Shown in pieces: positions 31,757 to 40,025 of a stretch of 64,000 nt of DNA. The stretch is from Actinopolyspora erythraea (GTDB taxonomy: Bacteria; Actinomycetota; Actinomycetes; Mycobacteriales; Pseudonocardiaceae). The notes under the pieces were generated by a model. It worked only from the letters and a program-made list of their open reading frames with translations. It had not been told where the DNA came from and searched no databases. Made by a program: the position numbers and the translations under genes. Positions within the stretch are counted from its first letter, which is position 1, and the number at the start of each line of letters is the position of its first letter. Where the stretch lies: NCBI RefSeq assembly GCF_002263515.1, contig NZ_CP022752.1, positions 2,914,001 to 2,978,000 of the forward strand, given 5' to 3'.

Positions 31757-32019
31757 GCAGCAGGACTCCTCCCCTGACGACCGGATTTCACAGGCCCGAG
31801 AGCAAACCTGCCCCTCCCGGCGGGTTCGGCACCACCGGTGGGGTCTTCCATAGCCGAGCGCTCCCGCGACTCGTGCGGTCCCCCGCGCGGGGACTGACCC
31901 GCCCCGACGGCGCCCGGTCCACGGCCACGTTCGCGACCACCCCGGCGACCGCGGACTCCCACGGGGCCGCGGCTTTCCGCCGCTCCTGGGATAACTATCA
32001 GTCGGGCCTCTCCACGGAA

Positions 32020-32334
32020 CTACCTCCCACCGCTGAGCAGCGGCACCGCTGTGAGCCGTGAGGGAGGCCCCTGGTGCGCCCCGCGCAGTCGTGCTCCACC
32101 TTCGACCGGGGAGAGGCACGCGATGCCCAATTCGCGTGCGCGCGCCAGTTCCCGCCCCTGCACGGCTGTGCAGAAGCCGTCCAGCACGTCCTCGTCGGCT
32201 ATCAGGAGGTCCAGCCCCGGATCGGCTCGTTCGACGATGCGAAACCCCGTCTCCGAGGCCAGTTTCCCGAGGGCCCGCAACTCGTCCGAACCACCGAGCA
32301 GCAGGATTCTCCCCTCGTGCCTCTCGCGTAGCAT
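32020..32334 (-). CDS. Small BRCT-like domain protein
   Basis: A 104-residue protein. ATG 32334 is chosen because GGGAGG lies just before it. The sequence GRILLLGGSDELRALGKLA followed by TGFRIVERADPGLDLLIADEDVLDG and ARELGIACLSPVEG has the alternation of a BRCT domain: a first strand and Gly loop, helix, second strand, a 'DLLIA' strand, then 'ARELGI' and a final strand. BRCT domains bring repair proteins together, which suits its place next to the split ligD genes, though it lies on the opposite strand. The family assignment rests on pattern only. Confidence 0.65.
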   Translation of the reverse strand: MLRERHEGRILLLGGSDELRALGKLASETGFRIVERADPGLDLLIADEDVLDGFCTAVQGRELARARELGIACLSPVEGGARLRGAHQGPPSRLTAVPLLSGGR

Positions 32335-32683
32335 GCCGCCTCCCAACGCACGGTCCCCGAACTTTCCCACCCCGGGGTTTACCCGGAACGGTCAACCGGC
32401 CAAACACGAATCGCGCACGGAGATCAGCACCGAGCTCGGTGCACCGATTTTCCGGGGGCTCATGCCGGGAAGCTTCTTCGCCTTCGGCTACCCAGGTGGA
32501 AAGCTTCACCGGCTCACTCGAAACCGGGGTCAGCACTCCTGCTCGTCGCCGAGAGTTGACTCGGCGGCACCACGGAAACACCCAGCCAAGTGCCCGGCGG
32601 AACATTCCCGTTCACAGCGACCAGGGCGCACTCGGGACGGGCACTGGTCACGGCACATGCTCGTCATCACAGCACGTTGCCGG
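32335..32683. other. Intergenic region, nothing assigned
   Basis: About 350 bp. A minus-strand frame ending at 32530 encodes a short Cys-rich peptide (MCRDQCPSRVRPGRC at its start), but without a ribosome binding site or family match. I do not call a gene. Confidence 0.4.
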
Positions 32684-33682
32684 TCAAGCTTCCCCCGACA
32701 CCCGACCAGCCGCCGCGGAGCGCAGCGCGGGCAACAGCTCTCCCCCGGCGAACTCGAAAAAGCCCGTCGGATCACTGTCCACCCCGATCTGCACCAGCGC
32801 CACGTCGGTGAACCCCGCCCGCCGGAAGGACGAAACAGCGTCCACGATCGGCCCCACTTCCGGACCGCACGGGATCGCCGAGGCCACGTCCTCGGGACGG
32901 ACGTACTTGGTCGCCGCGGCGAAAGCCTCCGGTACTGGCAGCTCGGCGTTGACCTTCCAGCCACCGGCGAACCAGCTGAACTGCTCGTGCGCGCGTGCCA
33001 CCGCCGCGTCGCGGTCCGGGTCCCAGCAGATCGGCAGCTGCCCGATCTTGCGGTCCCCGGTGGTGTTCGAGGCACGGTCCCAGCTCTCGCACAGTCGCGC
33101 ATCCGGTGCGACGGCTATCATGGCGTCGGAAGCCGCGGCGAACCGTCGGATCGACTGCGGCCCGGAAACGGCGGTCCCGACGGGAACTCTCCGGTCGGGC
33201 AGGTCCCACAGCCTCGCCGAGTCCACCCGGTAGTGCCTTCCGAGGTAGTCGACGTCGCCGCCCTCGAACAACTCGGAGATGATCTCGATGGCCTCGGCGA
33301 GCATCTCGTGCCGAACGTTCACCGGGGGCCAGCCGTGACCGATGACGTGCTCGTTGAGGTTCTCGCCCGCACCGATCCCGAGCAGGAAGCGGTCCCCGGC
33401 GAGCAGACCGATCGTCGCCGCCTTCTGCGCCACCACAGCGGGGTGATAGCGCATGATCGGGGCCGTCACGTAGGTCATCAGTTCGATGTCGCTGGTCACC
33501 TGGGTCACCGCGCCCAGCACGCTCCACGCGTACGGTGCGTGGCCTTGCGGACTCAGCCACGGAAAGTAGTGGTCGCTCATCACCGCGAAGTCGAATCCGG
33601 TGCGTTCGGCCGCCGCCGCGTGCTCGACGAGGGCACGTGGTCCGGACTGCTCGGTCATGAGGGTGTATCCGATACCGGTCAT
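32684..33682 (-). CDS. LLM-class (F420-dependent) oxidoreductase
   Basis: A 332-residue luciferase-like monooxygenase-fold protein. ATG 33682 has GGAGGG upstream. Features are GYTLMTEQSGPRALVEHAAAAERTGFDFAVMSDHYFPWLSPQGHAPYAWSVL at the start (written here in part), TYVTAPIMRYHPAVVAQKAATIGLL, RFLLGIGAGENLNEHVIG, and HEMLAEAIEII. This matches actinobacterial F420-dependent enzymes related to glucose-6-phosphate dehydrogenase (Fgd-like) and G6PDH-family LLM proteins. The substrate cannot be inferred. It lies 4 bp downstream of a small gene and probably forms an operon with it. Confidence 0.88.
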   Translation of the reverse strand: MTGIGYTLMTEQSGPRALVEHAAAAERTGFDFAVMSDHYFPWLSPQGHAPYAWSVLGAVTQVTSDIELMTYVTAPIMRYHPAVVAQKAATIGLLAGDRFLLGIGAGENLNEHVIGHGWPPVNVRHEMLAEAIEIISELFEGGDVDYLGRHYRVDSARLWDLPDRRVPVGTAVSGPQSIRRFAAASDAMIAVAPDARLCESWDRASNTTGDRKIGQLPICWDPDRDAAVARAHEQFSWFAGGWKVNAELPVPEAFAAATKYVRPEDVASAIPCGPEVGPIVDAVSSFRRAGFTDVALVQIGVDSDPTGFFEFAGGELLPALRSAAAGRVSGEA

Positions 33683-33686
33683 CACG

Positions 33687-33968
33687 TCACCCTCCGAGCC
33701 GAGCGCGCAGTTCCGGGACGAAGTCCGCGTCCCGGCTCTGGAGCTCACCGAGGTCGATGTCGTGCGGCAGCGCTGTGGAGGGCTCCTTCTCCAGCAGGTA
33801 GCGCACGGTCTCGACGACCACGTCGCTTTCTTCGGGGACGGGAGGAGCCAGGTCGTCCAGCGTCTCCCGCCCGAACGTCACCTGGTGTTCGGTGGTCCGG
33901 CTCGCCTCATGCACCTCAGCGGCGTAACGATGCTCGCTCAGCCGCATGACCTCGATGTCCTCACTCAT
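33687..33968 (-). CDS. Small conserved hypothetical protein (93 aa)
   Basis: A 93-residue acidic protein. ATG 33968 has GGAGG nearby. It begins MSEDIEVMRLSEHRYAAEVHE, continues TTEHQVTFGRETLDDLA, then VVVETVRYLLEKEPSTALP and HDIDLGELQSRDADFVPEL. The pattern, a beta-rich half with conserved His and then helical, is common in short actinobacterial proteins of unknown role. It is encoded 4 bp upstream of the LLM oxidoreductase and may be cotranscribed with it. Confidence 0.75.
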   Translation of the reverse strand: MSEDIEVMRLSEHRYAAEVHEASRTTEHQVTFGRETLDDLAPPVPEESDVVVETVRYLLEKEPSTALPHDIDLGELQSRDADFVPELRARLGG

Positions 33969-34148
33969 CGTGACCTCCGTCCCTCGGATCGATTTCCACG
34001 TGGGGGACGAGGAGCCGTTCTCCTGCCGGACGTCCCACTGCCCGCTCGGATCCCCGGAAGGGAGGACACGACACCGCGGCGCTCCGCCGCCCCGTCCATC
34101 CGGCGAGGCGGGCGGCTCGGGCTCCCTGCGGGGGGCGGGCGGCACGCC

Positions 34149-34565
34149 TCAGGTGGTATGCATCTCCCCGCTGCTGCCGGAATCAACGAGTTCCCGGAGC
34201 TGTTCCGGCAAGGCGTCGCGAACCTTGTCCATCTGCCCGCCCTGGGTGGCCTCGCGCAGCACCTCCATCACCACACGGCTCGCGTAGCGGGTCTGCGGCT
34301 GCGCCATGTTCGCTCGCTCACCGACACGGTGGATGAACTCGGCGCGACCGAAGCGTTCTCCCGTACCCGCACCGCTGAATACCTCCGTGCGCCGCAGGTG
34401 CTCGCCGATCTCCCGCGGCAGCTGGGAGGCCATGTGATCGGCCAGCCTTTCGGGCAGGCGTTCGCCGAGGGTTTCCACGACCGCGCGCGTCGCCGCTTCG
34501 GCCGCGCCACGGCTCGGCAGCTTGGCCCGGTCCTGGACCTGACCGATGAACGTGTCGTGCCGCAT
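34149..34565 (-). CDS. DUF2267 protein
   Basis: A 138-residue protein from ATG 34565, preceded by GGGAGGGAG. The repeated helical pattern FIGQVQDRA...AAEAATRAVVETLGERLPERLADHMASQLPREIG, then FIHRVGERAN, TRYASRVVMEVLREATQGGQMDKVRDALPEQL (quoted here only in part) is characteristic of DUF2267, two related helical repeats of about 60 residues. Members are often stress-induced. Function unknown. It lies upstream of the small protein and LLM genes, separated by about 180 bp. Confidence 0.82.
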   Translation of the reverse strand: MRHDTFIGQVQDRAKLPSRGAAEAATRAVVETLGERLPERLADHMASQLPREIGEHLRRTEVFSGAGTGERFGRAEFIHRVGERANMAQPQTRYASRVVMEVLREATQGGQMDKVRDALPEQLRELVDSGSSGEMHTT

Positions 34566-35318
34566 GATCTCCCTCCCTCCCGAATCGACGTCGTCCCCTA
34601 CTTCGGAGTACCCAGCGAAAGCGGGCGCACACCCCTCGCGTGTCTCCGCCCGGACTCCTGGTTCCGCCGCCCCAGGCCGTCCTGCCAACCCGGCGGCCCC
34701 GTCTCCCCCGCTCCTGCTGCGCGCGGCCCTCGAAGTACTTCCCCACCGCCGCTCCCCGCACCTCGGGCGAGACGTCTCAGCCACGGGGAAGCGCGAAGCC
34801 CCGCCATCGGAGACTCGCTGGGATGTCGTCGGAGACCCTCGCGACCGGTCGACGTACCGTCACGAGAACGCTGCGAAAACCGCGTGCTCGGCGGCCGGGG
34901 ATGCGCTGGACGGCGCCGGTGGCGCGGGCTTCGACTTGCTCGACGAGAGCCGGTCCGGTTCGGCCGGTATCGCGCGGAGCCGGGCGACTCCCGTGCCGTC
35001 AGACGGTCCCGTGGTCGTTCACGGGTCGAGTGGAGCCGCGGGGCGACCGGGGTGACCGGGGCAACCCCGGTGAGGATCGTGGTGATGTCAGCACCGTGCA
35101 GGAATTTCGAAGCGATCGGCGGACCGGGGCGCCATCGACCTCCCGGCGTCCCGGAGGCCAGGGAGCGGCGGCGTTGACACCGCCCCCGTCAAACGTTCAC
35201 GAGACGCTCGGCCGGAAGAACCACCAACGGGTCAGCCGTACCGTCCGGACCTCCTCATCGTGGTGGCCGGCTCGCGCGGGAACCGCCGACCGGGGAGGAG
35301 CGCCCCGCGCGCCGTCAT
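34566..35318. other. Intergenic region, no gene seen
   Basis: About 750 bp between the DUF2267 gene and the htpG terminator. Very GC-rich, with open frames on several strands, but none shows a domain pattern or a ribosome binding site with consistent codon use. Confidence 0.5.
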
Positions 35319-35362
35319 GCGTCTCGGGACCGCAGAGCGGCCGCTCTGCGGTCCCGAGACGC
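35319..35362 (-). terminator. htpG terminator (44-bp perfect palindrome)
   Basis: GCGTCTCGGGACCGCAGAGCGG is followed directly by its exact reverse complement, giving two 22-bp arms. It lies 7 bp beyond the htpG stop codon (35370-35372). Confidence 0.8.
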
Positions 35363-35369
35363 GGATTCC

Positions 35370-37280
35370 TCACAGCGTTTGGGCGAGCCTGTTGGCCAGC
35401 AGGCTGGTGAACTGAGCGGGTTCGCGGAGCTCACCGCCCTCGGCCAGCAGCGCCATGCCGTGGAGGAGTTCGGCCGTCTCCTCCAGCTCCCGGCTCTGGC
35501 CGTTCTTGTCGTAGGACTCACGCATCCCGCTCACGAGTGGGTGGTCGGGATTGACCTCGAGGATGCGTTTCACCGGCGGCAGCTCGTGCCCCATGGCGCG
35601 GTACATCTTCTCCAGGGTCGGCCCCATGTCCTCGCTGTCGCTGACCACGCAGGCGGGTGAGGAGCTCAGGCGCGAGGAGAGTCGCACCTCCTTCACGTCC
35701 TCGGCGAGCTTGGTGGACATCCAGGACAGCACGTCGGCGAACTCCCGTTCCCGCTGAGCCTTCTCGGAGTCCTCGCCGTCCTCGTCCTTCTCGTCGAGGT
35801 CGACCTGCCCCTTGGCGATCGACTGGAACCGCTTGCCGTCGAACTCCGGGACCGACTCCACCCACATCTCGTCGACCGGGTCGGTCAGCAGCAGCACCTC
35901 CATGCCCTTGTCACGGAAGGCCTCGATGTGCGGGGAGTTCTCGACCTTGGACCGCGAACTGCCGGTGATGTAGTAGATGGTGTCCTGGCCGTCCTTCATC
36001 CGCTCGATGTACTCACGCAGCGTCGTCCTGCTCTCCGGATCGTGCGTGGACTCGAAGGAGGCGATCTCGAGGATCTGCTCGCGGTTGTCGACGTCGTTGA
36101 GCAGCCCCTCCTTGACCGCCTGGCCGAACTGGTCCCAGAACTTCGCGTAGCGGTCCGGGTCCTCGCTCATCATGTCCTTGACCGTGGACAGAACCTTCTT
36201 GACCAGGCGCCTGCGCATCATCTGGATCTGGCGGTCCTGCTGCAGGATCTCCCGCGAGACGTTGAGGGAGAGGTCCTGCGCGTCCACCACGCCCTTGACG
36301 AAGCGCAGGTACTCCGGCAGGAGCTCCTCGCAGTCGTCCATGATGAACACGCGCTTGACGTAGAGCTGGACGCCGCGCTTGTGGTCCCGGGTGAAGAGGT
36401 CGAAGGGGGCGACGGAGGGGATGAACAGCAGCGCCTGGTACTCGATCGTGCCCTCGGCCCGCAGGTGGATCGTCTCGAGCGGATCGTTCCAGTCGTGGCT
36501 GATGTGCTTGTAGAACTCGCGGTACTCCTCCTCGGCCACCTCCTCCTTGGGGCGGGCCCAGAGCGCCTTCATCGAGTTGATCGTCTCGAGCTGCCGCGTG
36601 GTGGCGCCCTCGGAGTCGGTGCGCTCGACCTCCATGCGGATCGGCCACGAGATGAAGTCGGAGTAGCGCTTGACGATGTTGGTGATCGTCGTGCTGTCGG
36701 TGTAGTCGAGCAGGCTGTCTTCCTGGTCCTCGGCCTTCAGGTGCAGCGTCACCGCCGTCCCCTGCGGGGCCTCCTCGACCGTCTCGATGGTGTAGGTGCC
36801 CTCACCGGTGGAGTCCCACCGGGTGCCGGTGCTCTCCCCCGCCCGACGGGTCAGCAGCGTCACCCTGTCGGCGACCATGAAGCTGGCGTAGAACCCGAGC
36901 CCGAACTGACCGATCAGCTCCTGCGCGGCCGCGCCGTCCTGCGTCTCCTTCAGCTGCTGCAGCAGCTCTGCCGTGCCCGACTTGGCGATCGTGCCGATGA
37001 GGTCCTGGACCTCGTCCCGCGACATGCCGATACCGTTGTCGCGCACCGTCAGCGTGCGGTGCTGCCTGTCGGCCTCGATCAGGATGTGCGGGTCGGAGGT
37101 GTCCACCTCCAGGTCCTTGTCGCGGAAGGACTCCAGCCGCACCTTGTCGAGCGCGTCCGAGGCGTTGGAAACGAGCTCGCGCAGGAACGTGTCCTTGTTC
37201 GAATATATGGCGTGAACCATCAACTGCAACAATTTGCGGGATTCCGCCTGGAATTCGAACGTTTCCGCCTGTGTACTCAC
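35370..37280 (-). CDS. htpG: Molecular chaperone HtpG (bacterial Hsp90)
   Basis: A 636-residue full-length HtpG starting at GTG 37280 with AAAGGGGAT upstream. The GHKL ATPase motifs are clear: ELVSNASDALDK, the Asp/Gly motif VRDNGIGMSRDEV, and GQFGLGFYASFMVADRV. The middle domain has RVFIMDDCEELLPEYLRFVKGVVDAQDLSLNVSREILQ (part quoted). The C-terminal dimerisation domain ends ANRLAQTL. It refolds client proteins in the cytoplasm in an ATP-driven cycle. It is monocistronic with its own strong terminator. Confidence 0.97.
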   Translation of the reverse strand: MSTQAETFEFQAESRKLLQLMVHAIYSNKDTFLRELVSNASDALDKVRLESFRDKDLEVDTSDPHILIEADRQHRTLTVRDNGIGMSRDEVQDLIGTIAKSGTAELLQQLKETQDGAAAQELIGQFGLGFYASFMVADRVTLLTRRAGESTGTRWDSTGEGTYTIETVEEAPQGTAVTLHLKAEDQEDSLLDYTDSTTITNIVKRYSDFISWPIRMEVERTDSEGATTRQLETINSMKALWARPKEEVAEEEYREFYKHISHDWNDPLETIHLRAEGTIEYQALLFIPSVAPFDLFTRDHKRGVQLYVKRVFIMDDCEELLPEYLRFVKGVVDAQDLSLNVSREILQQDRQIQMMRRRLVKKVLSTVKDMMSEDPDRYAKFWDQFGQAVKEGLLNDVDNREQILEIASFESTHDPESRTTLREYIERMKDGQDTIYYITGSSRSKVENSPHIEAFRDKGMEVLLLTDPVDEMWVESVPEFDGKRFQSIAKGQVDLDEKDEDGEDSEKAQREREFADVLSWMSTKLAEDVKEVRLSSRLSSSPACVVSDSEDMGPTLEKMYRAMGHELPPVKRILEVNPDHPLVSGMRESYDKNGQSRELEETAELLHGMALLAEGGELREPAQFTSLLANRLAQTL

Positions 37281-37888
37281 TGATCCCCTTTCCCGAAATC
37301 ACGGTTCCCGCACGTCGCTTCGAACGGCGACACGGGCACGGCCAGGATTATAGGAGCTCGCGCGAACACCACGGTCATCCGCCACGACACCGGGGACGTC
37401 ACCTCGCGGCTGATCACCGGAACCTCGGCCGACGAGCAGCGAGACCCCGGCCGGTGCGTGCCCTGGTGCGCCCTCTCCGCCATGCCGATCCGGGGAGAGT
37501 GACGTGAACCTCGAGGACGAGGAGTTCGTCTCCACCGGCGACACCCCGAGAGAACCACGCGCGACACGCACGTGCTCGACGACGGCACCCGCCACGGTGA
37601 TGTCCCCCTGTTGACACCCGAACTCGGCCGGACGCACCGAGACCGGCTGTCGAGAGAACCACGCCGGAGCCGGCCGCAGCGGGCGGTAACACCACCACGA
37701 CAACGTGAGCCTTCGAGGTCCGTCACAAGCGATCGGCCACAAGCGATCGCACGTGACAGCCCGAACAGGGTAACGACATTGCTCCGGAGCGTCACAGCCG
37801 CTACTCTTGTTGCGCATTAGGCAATTAGTTGCGACATACGCTCACTGGTTCAACGGTTCATCGAGGCAGGATCGTTCGGAGGCGCGGG
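37281..37888. other. Upstream region of htpG and the dioxygenase gene; no gene seen
   Basis: About 600 bp that should hold the divergent promoters. At 37808-37840 an AT-richer stretch contains TTGCGCATTAGGCAA, a TTGC...GCAA inverted half-site pair that could be a regulator site ahead of the dioxygenase gene. No supported coding sequence. Confidence 0.4.
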
Positions 37889-38719
37889 ATGACAGCGGTG
37901 CACGTCTGCCGTGGGACACTGGACGACGAGGAGCGCGGCGACCTCGTCTTCGCCGGAGACCTCGTGATCTTTCCCGGCGTCACGGGGCTCGACGCCTTTC
38001 GCGACCGGGTCGATGAACTGGTCCGGACCGAGCTGGGCAGCACCGACCCGGAGACCGCGCAGTTCGGACTCGCTCCCACCGAGTACCTCGACGCGGTTCG
38101 AGAGGTCCAACAGCGTGTCCGCAACGACACGGCCGCGCACCGCCTGCTGCTCGCGGCACTGGAGAACACCGGAATCGCCGCTTCCGACACGTACTGGGAC
38201 TGGGTTCACCTGCGGGTCCTGCCCCACGGGAAGGAACACGCGGGAGCTGGAACGAGCTGGCACCGGGACACCTGGGCGTCGAACCTCTACGCCCAGACCA
38301 ACTGGTGGACACCGATCTACCCGATCACCGCGGGGCGCACGATCACCTTCTCCCCCGCGCAGTGGTCCGAGGCAGTCGCGAACACCAGCTCCGACTGGGT
38401 CCCTCGCGCCTACCGGGGTTCAGGCGCCGAGAACGCGGGAGGTGCTGTGACCCCCGAACTCGTGCACCCCCAGCCAACCCTTCCGGAACTACAGGTCGTC
38501 ATCAATCCGGGTGACCTACTGTGCTTTTCGGGAGCGCACCTGCACGGAACAGTGCCCAACGAGTCCGGCCGAGCGCGGTTCTCCGTCGAGGTACGCACCC
38601 TGTGCCGCACCGATGTCGAGCAGGGCCGCGGTGCCTCCAACGTGGACGGCCATGCCTCCCGCAGCCGACACCAGTGGTTCCACCACGTGGTCGACGGCAC
38701 CTCGCCGCGGAGCCCTTGA
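37889..38719 (+). CDS. Fe(II)/2-oxoglutarate-type dioxygenase (phytanoyl-CoA dioxygenase-like)
   Basis: A 276-residue protein; ATG 37889 follows GGAGGCGCGGG. The cupin-type double-stranded beta helix is indicated by the iron-binding HxD in SWHRDTWASN, the distal His in INPGDLLCFSGAHLHGTVPNESGRARFSVEVR (part quoted), and an Arg after it that could hold 2-oxoglutarate. The sequence WWTPIYPITAGRTITFSPAQW between the two matches uncharacterised members that act on small molecules. The substrate is unknown. It converges with the TetR gene at 38759. Confidence 0.8.
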   Translation: MTAVHVCRGTLDDEERGDLVFAGDLVIFPGVTGLDAFRDRVDELVRTELGSTDPETAQFGLAPTEYLDAVREVQQRVRNDTAAHRLLLAALENTGIAASDTYWDWVHLRVLPHGKEHAGAGTSWHRDTWASNLYAQTNWWTPIYPITAGRTITFSPAQWSEAVANTSSDWVPRAYRGSGAENAGGAVTPELVHPQPTLPELQVVINPGDLLCFSGAHLHGTVPNESGRARFSVEVRTLCRTDVEQGRGASNVDGHASRSRHQWFHHVVDGTSPRSP

Positions 38720-38730
38720 ACCGGGCGCGA

Positions 38731-38745
38731 GCGGGGCCGCCCCGC
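38731..38745. terminator. Possible short bidirectional terminator
   Basis: GCGGGG-CCG-CCCCGC forms a 6-bp stem in the 39-bp gap between the convergent dioxygenase and TetR stop codons. Weak by itself; the location supports it. Confidence 0.35.
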
Positions 38746-38758
38746 CCTGCCCCGATTC

Positions 38759-39337
38759 CTATGAGGCTTCGAGCGTATCGGGCAGCAGCGCATCGGCGAG
38801 CCCACGGGCGTCGCGGATCGGCCGCGGGGCCTGTTCCACCACCGACGTCGCCACGGCACCCTCCAGCAGGATCACCAACTGGGCGCACAGGTCCTCCTGG
38901 CGCGCCGCGTCGATCCGCTGGACCTGTGCCCGCAGATAGTTCCGCAACCCTTGCTTGTGGTGCCGGATGACCTCGCGCACCGGATGGCCGGGGTCGGGGT
39001 ACTCCGCCGCGGCGTTGAGGAAGGCGCAACCCCGCCAACCGTCGTGTGCGAGCCACACGTCGTAAGCGTCGAAGACAGCCAGCACCCGGTCCCTCGGCGA
39101 GTCGTGCTCCACGGTGATCCGGTCCACCTGCTGCTGCCACAACCGATCTCGTTCGCGGAGATAGGCAACGACGAGCTGGTCCTTCGAACCGAAGTTGGCG
39201 TAAAGGGCGGTCTTGGTCACTTCGGCCCGGGCGGCAAGGGTGTCCACGCCGACGGCATGGATGCCCTTGCTGTGGAACAGCGTGTGGGCAGCCTCGAGCA
39301 CCTTCGCCCCGGCGTCCCCTCGAGGCGTTCGCGCCAT
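38759..39337 (-). CDS. TetR-family transcriptional regulator
   Basis: A 192-residue TetR protein. The DNA-binding domain is residues about 10-55 (VLEAAHTLFHSKGIHAVGVDTLAARAEVTKTALYANFGSKDQLV, part quoted). The C-terminal TetR core has RVLAVFDAYDVWL, WRGCAFLNAAAEYPDPGHP, LCAQLVILLEGAVATSVV. Operators with the palindrome ACAGACCAGTCTGT lie in its divergent upstream region towards the MFS genes, so it probably represses itself and an exporter. Confidence 0.9.
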   Translation of the reverse strand: MARTPRGDAGAKVLEAAHTLFHSKGIHAVGVDTLAARAEVTKTALYANFGSKDQLVVAYLRERDRLWQQQVDRITVEHDSPRDRVLAVFDAYDVWLAHDGWRGCAFLNAAAEYPDPGHPVREVIRHHKQGLRNYLRAQVQRIDAARQEDLCAQLVILLEGAVATSVVEQAPRPIRDARGLADALLPDTLEAS

Positions 39338-39355
39338 CGCACGACCTCCGACACA

Positions 39356-39469
39356 ACAGACCAGTACGTTCGCTCTCGCGAACTACGGTTCTCCGAGCTT
39401 ACCACGCGACGCGCACCAACGAGCGGATTCCGGAGCGCTCGAGACTTGAGCACAAACAGACCAGTCTGT
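39356..39469. promoter_or_regulatory. Two TetR operator sites (ACAGAC-CA-GTCTGT)
   Basis: 39456-39469 is the perfect palindrome ACAGACCAGTCTGT. 39356-39369 reads ACAGACCAGTACGT, the same left half with a degenerate right half. They lie 100 bp apart upstream of the TetR start (39337) and just ahead of the MFS-like remnant and MFS gene on the other strand. Confidence 0.6.
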
Positions 39470-39540
39470 ACGGTAGAGGCATGCTGGCACGAACCGGCGC
39501 CCCAGAACCGGGGGCTCATTGTGACCCCTCCTCATCAAAA

Positions 39541-39690
39541 GCGTTGGCGGGTAATCACAGGCACGGCACGGGCGCCACCTCCCATCCGCACCACGGCCCT
39601 GTCCGCCACGTTTACGGCTCGTTCGTGCCCCAGCTCAAGCGCACCTCCCGGAAGGACGATCTCGGCGTCGGCGCGGTCGTGGGAATCAGA
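39541..39690 (+). pseudogene. Remnant of an MFS transporter N-terminus
   Basis: The frame starting at ATG 39481 encodes, around 39601-39687, VRHVYGSFVPQLKR followed by KDDLGVGAVVGI. This resembles ARYAYGLFVPQFAL...GTGLGILGAM in the intact MFS protein 500 bp downstream. No other MFS segment follows, so it looks like the trace of a truncated or duplicated transporter gene. It lies directly behind the TetR operator, where an intact exporter gene would be expected. Confidence 0.4.
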
Positions 39691-40025
39691 CATCCGCGAC
39701 CGAACGATTATCGGATCGTTCGCTCACCGTCAGCGCCCGCGCGCTGAGCCACCGAAGAACTCGCCAGCCACCCCGCACCTTCGACGCCAGTTCCGGCCAC
39801 TTCGAGAGAAATCGACGCAAGGAAGGGGCTGTGCCAACTTGTCCAACGCGAATCGGTGGTGCGCCGGAGTGCGCGTCGTGCCACGGAACATCTCCGGTTC
39901 CCCTGACCAATTCCACCGTTCTCGCTGACGATCACTCCACAAATGTGGAATTTCCAAACACATCCATGAATTAACCCGTTGTTCGTCGTCGCATCAGCGA
40001 CACGACGAGCGTGCTCCCAGGACAG

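Noticed and set aside
34566..35318. Possible gene in the GC-rich gap before the htpG terminator
   Set aside because: Only compositionally open frames; no conserved pattern on either strand.
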